From Pectinophora gossypiella (Eukaryota; Arthropoda; Insecta; Lepidoptera; Gelechiidae), in NCBI RefSeq assembly GCF_024362695.1, contig NC_065422.1, forward strand, positions 13,515,534-13,579,533: a DNA stretch of 64,000 nt, read 5' to 3'. A program made the position numbers and the translations under genes. This document shows positions 32,978 through 41,939 of the stretch, in pieces; positions within the stretch are counted from its first letter, which is position 1, and each line of letters starts with the position of its first letter. The notes under the pieces were generated by a model. It was not told where the DNA came from. It was given only the letters and a program-made list of their open reading frames with translations, and did no database searches.

Positions 32978-33329
32978 TTAAATAAATAAAATTAAAAAAC
33001 GTTTAGTAAAATGTAACTGATTTGACCAGTTGAAAAATTCACTCCGCTGATCTTTATAGGATATTCTACAATTGAAAAGTTGCTAAATTTCCAAAGTATT
33101 CTGAGAGGATTGCTTGTATTGTTGTAGAGAAGTACTTTTTAACAAGTGAAGTAAAGTTGTAAACAGAGTCGTTGTTAACATCAGGCAGCATTGCAACTTT
33201 AAAGTCGTCGCGTCTTTAAAATATAAAACCCTTTTGTTTAACTTTTCAACTGGGAAAAAATCGCTCCGGTTAATTTTTGCTTTACAGGATTTATATTTAA
33301 AGGCAACAATTCCGCCGTGTCGCAATTTA

Positions 33330-33700
33330 AAAAATAGAATAGAATAGAAATCGTTTATTATAAAAGGACACCACACACAAAGACAAGACAATAACATCAC
33401 TTAAAAATTTTCGGAATATTTTTTTTAACGGAAGGCGATTGGGGCTACCACCGTTCTACACGCCCTATCTATGAAGGAATAATGAAGGCGATCACTCCAC
33501 CGACAAGAGCGCAGCTCTTAAAAAAGAGAGAGAGAAAAATTTTCACAAAACAATTAGGTACAAAAAGCATAGAGGATGTTCATTAGAATAGGATGATCAT
33601 AAAGTGGTGGTGGACGTCCTGAGATGAAAAGGGCCTCACTCAGCACAAGTCGCGGCGTGAACCACGACGCTGGTATTATGTGGACCCTGTTGGGTGAAAA
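33330..33700 (-). mobile_element. L-TTCTA LINE 3' end, copy 1
   Basis: Tail AATAGAATAGAATAGAA at left (TTCTA units on minus), then TCGTTTATTATAAAAGGACA. It then becomes GTGGTGGTGGACGTCCTGAG, CACTCAGCACAAGTCGCGGC and TGGTATTATGTGGACCCTGT. 33400-33570 between them is diverged or deleted relative to copy 2. Confidence 0.6.
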
Positions 33701-33754
33701 ATACCTTTTCCTTTGATATATTTCTCTGTGCTTGGGAGTCATGTCAATCCGTTA

Positions 33755-33895
33755 CTCCCAGACTAGCTCAAACACCTCCCCCAATCCGCACTGAAGAAGC
33801 GTGGTGATGTATGCTCCATACCCCCTCCGGGTGATGGAGGGGAGGCCTGTACCCAGCAGTGTGATATTAAATAGGCTATTTATATTTTATGTATG
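33755..33895 (+). mobile_element. SINE-B 3' part
   Basis: Starts in CAAACACCTCCCCCAATCCG and ends CAGTGTGATATTAAATAGGC plus TATTTATA. Head, body and central block are missing. Confidence 0.65.
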
Positions 33896-33964
33896 TATAT
33901 ATTCCGAAACTTCCGTCAAGAAGTACAAAACATACGTACCTACATAGACTCACACCCGTAATCA

Positions 33965-34105
33965 TACCTACATTGATTTAAAAGAAGTCGCTGTTGCAGT
34001 TTCTTGTCATTTCGTCTCCTCAACACCTTGCAAAATTACGATTCAAAAATGTTAAATGAACCTTCAACAAGTTTATCTATGGTAATTACGTTGGACAAAT
34101 GATTC
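33965..34105 (+). mobile_element. L-Z 3' end
   Basis: TGATTTAAAAGAAGTCGCTG, CAGTTTCTTGTCATTTCGTC and TGGTAATTACGTTGGACAAA. Contains a short deletion compared with 28575 (the AGCCGTAAC region). Confidence 0.6.
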
Positions 34106-34254
34106 TTATTTCTGATAATGGTGACAGGCGATAAGCCAATAAGCAGCTGAACATGGATATCGAATTTATTGACAATCCACTCACCAGCTGCGAGGTTCCT
34201 TTCCTCTTATGCACTGCATGCTTAACATCAGCGTTCCGCGAAGGCTTACCTGAT

Positions 34255-34500
34255 GTATAGAATAGAATAGAATAGAATAGAAAAAGTTTATTATAAAAGG
34301 ACGCCACACACAAAAAAAAGTCAACAACATCATATCAAATTTCCACTAAAACAATTACAAAAAAGCAAGACGGATGTTTGTCGAAATGACCATAAGGTGG
34401 TGGTGGACGTCCTGAGATAAAAGGGCCTCACTCAGCACAAGTCGCGGCGTGAACCACGACGCTGGTATTATGTGGACCCTGTTAGGTGACGCACGAACAT
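34255..34500 (-). mobile_element. L-TTCTA LINE 3' end, copy 2
   Basis: Tail TAGAATAGAATAGAATAGAA, AAAGTTTATTATAAAAGGAC, then GTGGTGGTGGACGTCCTGAG to GTGGACCCTGTTAGGTGACG. Same order as copy 1, only 0.9 kb away, which may reflect a local duplication or two insertions. Confidence 0.65.
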
Positions 34501-34950
34501 CGTATTCCATAAACATGTGTTAATGGTGTGTATATTCAAATTCAATTCAAAAATATACATTGTGATGTGACCATAGCGTTGGAGGCACTTGGAGGTAAAC
34601 GCTAATTTTACCTCATCGTGGTCGCTGTGCGGCAGTCACCCGCAAGCATTTTTCGTTTTTTATTCGCTCCCAGCCCGATATTGAAGCCAGAATATTTTTA
34701 CGAAAATAAAATATAAAATCGGATGTTCTCTCATGTCTAAAAGCGATAGCGACAGGCGCTGCGGCGTCGCATCCATTCTAAATATTAATCGTTCTTTTGA
34801 CACCTGTCAGAGGCAACTGCAGCCACCCCGATAGCTTGCCAGCACTCGAGACTGATGGGACCGACTCACGCAATTAAAAAAGAAAAACCTCGTTTAAAAA
34901 AATATTGACGAATAGAAGGATCCTCTACTTTATAGGGCAATTTTGGGCGA
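34501..34950. other. Unassigned sequence
   Basis: Includes moderately GC-rich pieces (34610-34660, 34740-34860) without recognisable coding or repeat identity. Confidence 0.4.
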
Positions 34951-34951
34951 T

Positions 34952-35252
34952 ATGGCCTAAGTGGTACAGTAGCTGAGCGTTGGGCTCACAATCCAAAGCT
35001 CCAGCTTCAAATCCCGGCGGTACATAACGACATAAAATCACTTTGTTATATCTAGTTGTGTTAGGATATTACAAACTGATCACCGGATTGTCTGAAAGTA
35101 AGATGCTTTGGGCACGTTAAGCAGCTACTATTTACTTAAGTAGTTACATGAGCCAGCCATGATGTCAGGGTCCTTTGGCGGCTCAATAGTAACCCTGACA
35201 CCAGAGTTGATAAGGTTGGTCACTGATCTCACAACACGCACGAGAGAAGAAT
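34952..35252 (+). mobile_element. SINE-A copy, diverged
   Basis: The head is degenerate (GCCTAAGTGGTACAGTAGCT). The central block is deleted to AAGATGCTTTGGGCACGTTA. The tail is partly kept (CACAACACGCACGAGAGAAG). An old copy. Confidence 0.7.
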
Positions 35253-35371
35253 AAGAGTCGCCAAATCCGCGCGCTTTCTTTACATTTCAAGCATTTCTAC
35301 GTATATATATGATTCAGCTCATTTTTATAAAGTGGATTCTTTCATCGTAAAAGTATATAATTGAAAATACA

Positions 35372-35536
35372 TCATAACATAAACAGCCTATATACGTCCC
35401 ACTGCTGGGCAAAGGCCTCCCCTCAATCACCACGCTGCTCCAATGCGGGTTGGTGGAGGTGTTTTTATGGCTAATAGCCGGGACCAACGGCTTAACGTGC
35501 CTCCGAAGCACGGAATCATCTTACTTTTTCGGACAA
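35372..35536 (-). mobile_element. SINE-B copy, 5'-truncated
   Basis: Minus strand: tail CATAAACAGCCTATATACGT at left, CCACTGCTGGGCAAAGGCCT, central block, ending at ACTTTTTCGGACAATAATTG. The head side is missing. Confidence 0.75.
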
Positions 35537-35579
35537 TAATTGAAAATAATTTAATGACAATTTTACTTGGTTATCATGG

Positions 35580-35640
35580 TCTGATTCATCCCCCTGAGTA
35601 TTTGGTACGATGTCACTATTATAATATATAGCGGGATATA
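35580..35640 (+). mobile_element. MITE M2 right-end remnant
   Basis: GGTCTGATTCATCCCCCTGA, then TACGATGTCACTATTATAA, is a degenerate M2 terminus. Followed at 35818-35875 by a SINE-A tail fragment (CCCTGAAACCAGGGTTGATG..CCTCACAATCTACACGAT). Confidence 0.45.
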
Positions 35641-35951
35641 TCGATGTTATTACGAATTATTTTGAAAGTAAAATAAACCCAGAGTTTCTTTCAAGACGGT
35701 GTTTCATTAATATTAAAAAGTCCTATCACAATATTTGAACACACTTAATGCTATGCTTCCTCCATTAGAGCTTGCGGGCGTGTTTATTTATGTACCTTTT
35801 ATTAGAAATAAATTTGCCCTGAAACCAGGGTTGATGACGTCGGTCATTCACCTCACAATCTACACGATCGCCCTAAAAAGTTAAAAAAAAATGCAAATCA
35901 ATCGTCATCAGCACCATGTTACACGAATAGAATAATAATTGCATGATAATA

Positions 35952-36746
35952 GTATAAAACAAAGTCGCTTTTTCTGTCCCTATATCCCCTATGTACGCTT
36001 AAATCTTTAAAACTACGCTACGGATTTTGATGCTGTGCAGCAACGTGGTCGATACACATTTGGGGGCAGCTACGTTTTGTAAAGAGGCTGCAGCGTCTGG
36101 GAATCACTGAAATATTGGGAACATATGTACGTCTCCGATCCAGCGTCTGCGTTCATCAGCTCGGCTGCGGGATCCAGGCGGGCACGTGCCTCACAAGCAG
36201 GAGTCGAGGATTGAATCAATTACGTTATTTACACGTGAAAATACACCACACCTTTATATAAACAGTCATTGATGATTCGTAACACTCGCGGCGTCAAGAT
36301 ATTTAAGGATTTTTAAATAAATTCGATTTTTGCTTCGGAGCAGATCTTTCGACCCATAAAGCCTCAGTCGTTCTCAATGACGTCGATTTCGTCACCGCCG
36401 CCGTGTAGCAAGCCAGACACGGCTTGTGATTGGACGGAGCGTATGAGTGTCGCATACCAGACACTCTGCGATTGGGTGACATTCCAACAATAAATCAGTG
36501 GTCCAGATTGCTGCGTATGGAAACCTACTTACTAGAATAGCGGGAAAATTTAAAATTCGAATAAGGATTGCGAATAGTTTTGTTTTTTAATAGATAGAGT
36601 GATTCAAGAGAAAGGTTTATATGTATAATAACATCCATTAAATAGTGGAGAAATACTGTTGTTTTTGAGGTTTTTATTGTGATGTCGTAAATAATTTTAT
36701 TTTTTCCTCAGAATTGCACCCGAGCGAAGCCGGGGCGGGTCGCTAG
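35952..36746 (+). mobile_element. Helitron-like repeat interrupted by a 545-bp insert
   Basis: The left part 35952-36036 (ATAAAACAAAGTCGCTTTTT, CTTAAATCTTTAAAACTACG, GGATTTTGATGC) and right part 36582-36746 (TTTTTTAATAGATAGAGTGA, CATCCATTAAATAGTGGAGA, GAAGCCGGGGCGGGTCGCTAG) are the two halves of a repeat I know to be widespread in arthropods. It ends in a GC-rich stem and CTAG followed by T, which is Helitron-like. The insert 36037-36581 is unidentified and has no clear inverted ends. Confidence 0.5.
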
Positions 36747-36844
36747 TTGCGAATAAGCAATTAATAAATATTTAGCTGGAGATTTGTCGATAACACCCCC
36801 ATCTCTTGCTTCTATGCTGTTCTGGGAGCAAATAAAAAACATAG

Positions 36845-37085
36845 AACACGTTCAGCTGCTTGTCTTCCCAGGCATGTCGTAAAAACCGACAGAGGGATTG
36901 CGTCCTCTAACATGATGGACTAATGTTATGGGCGATAGGCTGATCCCTTATCACCATAAGGTTCATCATATCCATCTTTGGACTTCGTATCAACAGTGGC
37001 TGCAAGTTGTCTTTGATTACTTGTGGCTCTGCCCACCCCATTTGGGATTACGGGCGTGAGTTTATGTATGTATGTATGTATGTAC
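36845..37085 (+). mobile_element. LINE 3' end with GTATG repeats
   Basis: CAGCTGCTTGTCTTCCCAGG, GCATGTCGTAAAAACCGACA, GTTATGGGCGATAGGCTGAT, TGTCTTTGATTACTTGTGGC and GGGCGTGAGTTTATGTATG with four TATG units. Best-preserved member of the group, with fragments at 12977 and 23476. Confidence 0.7.
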
Positions 37086-37199
37086 CCCCATCTCTTCCCA
37101 TCAAGTGCAAATTAATTGAACGACGCAAAGGAATATAATAACAGAATAATCAGAAAATCTCTCAGCTGGATTAAACGAAAATATTAAATGCTATATAAA

Positions 37200-37482
37200 C
37201 CCGGGTTCGATTCCCGATGGGGACATTGCCGAAATCACTTTGTGAGACTGTCCTTTGTCCTTTGCAAGGACATTTCAGGCTTGAATCACCTGATTGTTCG
37301 ATAAATTAAGATGATTCCGTGCTTCGGAAGGCACGCTAAGCCGTTAGTCCCGGGCTACTAGCCCAGACACCTCCACCAACCCGCAGTGGAGCAGCGTGGT
37401 GGAGTATGCTCCATACCTCCTCCGATTGATTGAGGGGAGGCTTTTGCCCAGCAGTGGGACGTATATAGGGTGTTTATGTGTT
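37200..37482 (+). mobile_element. SINE-B copy, 5'-truncated in the head
   Basis: Starts at the B box CCCGGGTTCGATTCCC and is otherwise intact to TATAGGGTGTTTATG. Body TGCCGAAATCACTTTGTGAG, central block 37318-37355. Confidence 0.8.
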
Positions 37483-37517
37483 ATGTGTGAAAATAAACCA
37501 TCAAATATCATAATCTT

Positions 37518-37806
37518 GAGGAGCTCGGTGGCGCAGCGGTAAACGCGCTCCGTCTGCGATTGTTGAAGTTAAGCAACTTTCGCAAAGGCCGGTCACAGGA
37601 TGGGTGACCACAAAGAAAAAAGTTTTCATCTCGAGCTCCTCCGTGCTTCGGAAGGCACGTTAAGCCGTTGGTCCCAGCTGCATTAGCAGTCGTTAATAAC
37701 CATCAATCCGCACTGAGCCCGCGTGGTGGTTTAAGGCCCGATCTCCCTATCCATCCATAGGGAAGGCCCGTGCCCCAGCAGTGGGGACGTTAATGGGCTG
37801 ATGATG
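37518..37806 (+). mobile_element. SINE-5S copy 5, reference for the 124-nt head
   Basis: Perfect 11-bp target duplication ATATCATAATC at 37505-37515 and 37807-37817. The head 37518-37641 is 124 nt. It opens with GAGGAGCTCG and closes with the complementary CGAGCTCCTC, which would form a terminal helix as in 5S rRNA. GAAGTTAAGCAAC lies at head position about 48-60 and GGATGGGTGACC at about 81-92, close to the 5S A box and C box. The 5' part also matches a tRNA A box (TGGCGCAGCGG). Then come the central block and the GGGCTGATGATGAT tail. Confidence 0.93.
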
Positions 37807-38037
37807 ATATCATAATCCCCTCTTGCTGATCCTGCACTCTTAGTACAAAATATAGTAAATATACCTATGTTGAGCTTATAAAATAGTTCATGGTTTTTAT
37901 GTCTTTGTTTTGAAATATATAAATGTACAGTGTCTCTCATAAAATTTTATTGTTGTTGATTATTATGAGAATTATCATCTTACCAAACTGACGACATTTT
38001 GACAGGTCCGATTTTTTAGAGAAGCGACTGCCTATCT

Positions 38038-38240
38038 AACCTCCCAACCCGCGAAGGGAAAACCAGCTCAATACAGGTTAGGTCACATACCTCCGAAACG
38101 CACTAGTCGATTATGTGGGCTTCCTCGCAATGTTTTCCTTCATCGCTGAGCACGTGATACATGAACGTAAACATTTTATTATCCAAACACAGGCCCGTGC
38201 TGGGAATCCAATCTGCGACCCCACATTAAGAGTCAGACAT
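38038..38240 (-). repeat. Dispersed repeat, third copy of the 14935 family
   Basis: Minus-strand copy: CCTCCCAACCCGCGAAGGGA, AAACCAGCTCAATACAGGTT, CATACCTCCGAAACGCACTA and CTTCATCGCTGAGCACGTGA. It extends further than the other copies, to AACACAGGCCCGTGCTGGGA. Confidence 0.6.
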
Positions 38241-38668
38241 CCCTCCAACCGGGCTACCACGGTTTATAATTATGACCAAGAAAATATAATATTATAATAA
38301 AAAATGTATTATTTAGAAAAAAATAAAATAACCGAAAGACTGTTTGAGGAAACAAAAGTATAATTAAAAAAATATCAAACAAAATGTAAGTAAAAGTAGA
38401 TGATTTCTTTGTGATACTTATTTTTTTTTTTAGGAAAAGGCAAATGAACAATAAAATGTTTATGTAGGCATTTGATTTTCCCATTGTAAATTATTTCTGT
38501 GGAGTTCGTAATATACTGAATTTGAATATTTGTCAGGTAGTTATAAACTATAACGCTAATTATTAATTCATATTTATTTATTATTTAATTAAAGTAGATC
38601 ATGGGCAAATATATGGCAAACGTGCTCGAGGAAGGGCACCTACGCGGTGGGCTGATATTTTGAAAGAC
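38241..38668. other. Unassigned AT-rich sequence
   Basis: T-rich and A-rich tracts, no gene. The minus frame 38254-38484 is a Phe/Ile/Leu-rich reading of AT-rich DNA. Confidence 0.5.
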
Positions 38669-38992
38669 GGCCTCTGTGGTCCAGTGGTTGAACGATGAGC
38701 TCACGATCCGGAGGTCCCGGGTTCGATTCCCAGTGGGGACAAATCACAAAAATCACTTTGTGATCGCTAGTTTGGTTAAGACATTACAGGCTGACCTGAT
38801 TGTCCAAAAAGTAAGATGACCTGTGCTTCGGAAGGCACGTTAAGCCGTTGGCCGGTTACTACTTACTTACTGATGTAAGTACGTAGTCGTTACATGAGTC
38901 ATGTCAGGGGCCATTGGCGGCTCAATCATAACCCTGACACCAGGGTTGATGAGGCTGGTATTCCACCTCACAACCCACACGATAAGAAGAAG
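38669..38992 (+). mobile_element. SINE-A copy, full length
   Basis: Head GGCCTCTGTGGTCCAGTGGT, B box GGTTCGATTCC, body with AAATCACTTTGTGATCGC, central block, tail CACACGATAAGAAGAAGA. Confidence 0.85.
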
Positions 38993-39334
38993 ACTTTAGC
39001 CATGAAGACTACCAGATTTGAATAATTTGAACGCGGAAGAAGGAGCCTTGTAAAATACAAATTATCTTTCCAGCACACACAAATATTATTACACCGAGAA
39101 ATTTTAATCTTGAGAATGCTCGGAAGCAGCCATCTCATAATTTGATTTAAAAAATGAACTACATCACAACTGGGTCATCTCATGATGGAATTGAATAGTG
39201 ACAACAAATAAAAATCCTCTTTAAAACCAAGTACTCTTGACTTAATTTGCGCAACCCTTGCTGACCAACATAATAGAAAGAAAGAAAGAAACATTTTTTT
39301 AAACAGTGTCTACAACTAAATAAGAACGTCCACT

Positions 39335-39445
39335 CCAATCTCATTAGTCATCCCGTGATCATGGCACTTGCAACAGTGTCGAAATATCGGGAGTCTCATA
39401 TACCTACTTTAAACGCGGTAAGAACCCGTTATTATGTGTTTTAAT
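39335..39445 (+). mobile_element. MITE M3 half copy
   Basis: Right half only: CATCCCGTGATCATGGCACT, TGCAACAGTGTCGAAATATC and AAACGCGGTAAGAACCCGTT plus ATTATGTGTTTTAAT. Confidence 0.7.
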
Positions 39446-39851
39446 ATTTTATATGCAAGAAATAAGTAGTATATGACAGCAGTTGACAATCTAATATCAA
39501 TAAATAAACATAGGAACTTCATTATTGTGGTGTGGTTACCTAAAAAAATTAAAACACCAAAGTGGTGCGGTTTCGTGGTGTCGTTGACAAGCCGTGTCCT
39601 ATATCAAAAGAGCGTTTCCATCATAATTCGCCATCCCTTCTCTGACTTCAGATAATAATGACGAAGACTCATCAATATTTAACCGAATGCATTAATATTA
39701 TATTTATTATTCCGAATGTCGAGATAAACGTTAATGTGTTCTCCTTGTGAAACTTTGATTCGTTATGAAAGCTCTGAACTTGTAAGATGTCTAGTAATAT
39801 ATTCTGGGAGTGATTGAAAATTCTGATCCAATTCATAAACAAGTTTGTGAA

Positions 39852-39905
39852 CTAAAACACATAATAACGGGTTCTTACCGCGTTTAAAGCAGGGATATGA
39901 GCAGC
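39852..39905 (+). mobile_element. MITE M3 terminal fragment
   Basis: AAAACACATAATAACGGGTT, then CTTACCGCGTTTAAAGC and AGGGATATGAG, 410 bp after the previous half copy and in inverted orientation to it. The two may be the ends of one element split by about 400 bp of AT-rich sequence. Confidence 0.6.
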
Positions 39906-40071
39906 GTTGCCAGATTTTAGAAAATTAGATGGTATTTACAGGAATTAGCACCGATAGCCGCGTAAACTTAAAACAAGTTTTTGAACGTTTTAAGACGATG
40001 ACAAACTTTAGCCTTCGACTTTAAAATATTGATACTACATAGTAGAAATCTCCGATTACCTTTATATTTAC

Positions 40072-40402
40072 GGCCTCTGTGACCTAGTAGTTAGAGCGTT
40101 GAGCTCATGATCTGGAGATCCAGGTTCGATTCCCGATGGGGACATTGTCGAAATCACTTTGTGAGGCTGCCCTTTGTTTGGTAAGGACATTGTAGGCATG
40201 AATCACCTGATTGTCCGAAAAAGTAAGTTGATTCCGTCCTTCGGAAGGCACGCTATGCTGTTGGTCCCGGGCTACTAGCCCAAAACACCGCCACCAACCC
40301 GGAACAGCGTGGTGGAGTATGCTCCATACACCTCCGGTTGCTTAAGGGAAGGCCTGTGCCCAGCAATGGGACGTATATAGGATTATAGGCTGTTTATGTT
40401 AT
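40072..40402 (+). mobile_element. SINE-B copy, full length
   Basis: Head GGCCTCTGTGACCTAGTAGT, B box GGTTCGATTCC, body TTGTCGAAATCACTTTGTGA, central block with changes (CGTCCTTCGGAAGGCACGCT), tail TATAGGCTGTTTATGTTATG with a short internal duplication of ATAGGATTATAGG. Confidence 0.85.
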
Positions 40403-40420
40403 GCATAGTTATATTATGTA

Positions 40421-40620
40421 TAATCAAAGAGCAAAAGAGCAGTCACTGAGCCCAGCGAATTATTCATAAACTGTGATAAAATTATGAAAATTAATGTAAT
40501 AATTATAAATTGTATGTTTTTGTAGGTGTTTTTGGTCTAATACAGAAACGACATGTAACCAGGAGGTCTTAAATGTAACCAGTTAATTTATTACTTTGCA
40601 AGAAACTGAATGGACTTTTG
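40421..40620 (+). repeat. Dispersed repeat, pair of 7826-8060
   Basis: ATAATCAAAGAGCAAAAGAG, CAGTCACTGAGCCCAGCGAA and TATGTTTTTGTAGGTGTTTT. Ends within TTACTTTGCAAGAAACTGAA. Confidence 0.65.
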
Positions 40621-41187
40621 CACCTTATTGTACGTATTTTACTTTGTGATTCAATATTCAGGCTACCCGCAAAACCGCTACCCAGTAGTCGTATAAGTCG
40701 TACTCATAACCCAAAAGACAATGCATTCGAAACCCGAAATCCCAATAACATGAATCCCGGGTACCCGTTGGAGGGCTCTCGACGACACAAACATCGCCTA
40801 ACCACGGGGCGGTTTCCAATTTGTTCTGCAAACTTCTCTCTGAGGACCGGCAGATTACAGGCCCGGACTTGCGGCCCTTCACACTCCTACCGCTTCTGAT
40901 TTCCTGGTACTTACATCGAATCGAAATGTACTGATTTACCTTGTTTGATTTTAGAAGAAACACCCAAGAGGGAATGATAATAAAAATATTGATTATCTTT
41001 CTGTAAGTTATCTATTTTATTTACATAGTTTTATTCCCAAATCATATTTGTTTTCTATACCTAGGTATAGTTTTCTGATTGACTATCTCAAATGGCAGAA
41101 ATTCTAATCAAATAATTTTTGTCCAAAGTAGATCGATTTTTAGATAAATATTTCTTACCACGACCAATTCATTGGCTTCTCGCCTAT
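40621..41187. other. Unassigned, GC-richer block at 40650-40915
   Basis: Opposed frames of 93 and 101 codons overlap at 40618-40963. Neither shows a known domain. On the minus strand ATTCGATGTAAGTACCAGG contains a GTAAGT that could be a donor, but there is no coding support. Confidence 0.35.
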
Positions 41188-41294
41188 TTACTCCAGAAAG
41201 TTAAGACCAAAGCACCCAAAGGTGGCCTGGATGAAATTACTGCATGAGCAATAAGGCTTGTCGTCAGTTGTGTCTTTCTGTATCTGTTGACATG

Positions 41295-41375
41295 TGTCAG
41301 GATCGAAGCAAATGGAATTCCATAGTCTCTGCTTACCCCGGTGGGAACTAGGCGTGACTTTATGTATGTATGTAT
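41295..41375 (+). mobile_element. L-RTE LINE 3' terminus
   Basis: GTCAGGATCGAAGCAAATGG, AATTCCATAGTCTCTGCTTA, GTGGGAACTAGGCGTGACTT and TATGTATGTATG. Directly abuts the L-GAT fragment. Confidence 0.65.
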
Positions 41376-41385
41376 TCATCATTCA

Positions 41386-41560
41386 TCAATTTAAGAGCCA
41401 CGCTCTTGTCGGTGCAGCATTTTCCATTCCAGTCTATCAAAGGCCAATTCCTTGACTTCCATATAAGACACGACGTTAACCTTTTCTTTAATCTGTTCCA
41501 TGTAAGCTCTTCTTGGCCTTCCCCTTCCTCTCTTTCTTTCTATGATGTTTTTAATAAATG
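41386..41560 (-). pseudogene. L-GAT LINE ORF2 C-terminus
   Basis: On the minus strand, frame kept over about 50 codons: a Lys/Arg/Gly-rich stretch, a Glu-Glu-Leu segment, RLKKRLTSC-like or, in the shifted frame, KEKVNVVSY, then KSRNWPLIDW / ELAFDRLEWK, and the end MLHRQERGS-stop followed by ATTGATGA. This is the C-terminal tail seen in many insect endonuclease-reverse transcriptases. The last about 13 codons and the GAT tail are identical to the SINE-C end. Confidence 0.65.
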
Positions 41561-41939
41561 AATATGTTTTTAAAATATTAGTATGTATGTATGCTGTTCT
41601 TATTTCTGTATATTATGTCCGTTGTGGTCAATACAGTATATTACTAGGTGAACATGTTCCATCTGATACCACAACGTCACATATCATCGTAGATATTTCT
41701 AAGTAAGAAGAATTCACAAAAAACTAGAGCATTTGGATTTCGATCCAATATTATCTTTCAACAAGGACTTCCGTATAAACCACACGTTTGAGCTCATATT
41801 GAGTTGGGAAAACTTCAATTGAATGCAACAATATTTGTATTTTATAACTGTCAAAAACACTCATTTGAGGTTCGACCAAGATCAGCCCATTCGGCTAAAT
41901 AATATAGCATTTTACCTTCGCAAATTGATAATAATATTT
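41561..41939. other. Unassigned, left flank of the long-inverted-repeat element
   Basis: AT-rich, no features. Ends in TTT at 41937-41939, the possible 3-bp target duplication. Confidence 0.5.

Noticed and set aside
36713..36746. Firm Helitron call
   Set aside because: The CTAG end followed by T and the GC-rich stem suit a Helitron, but I cannot see a definite TC start or a Rep/helicase gene, so it is kept only as Helitron-like.
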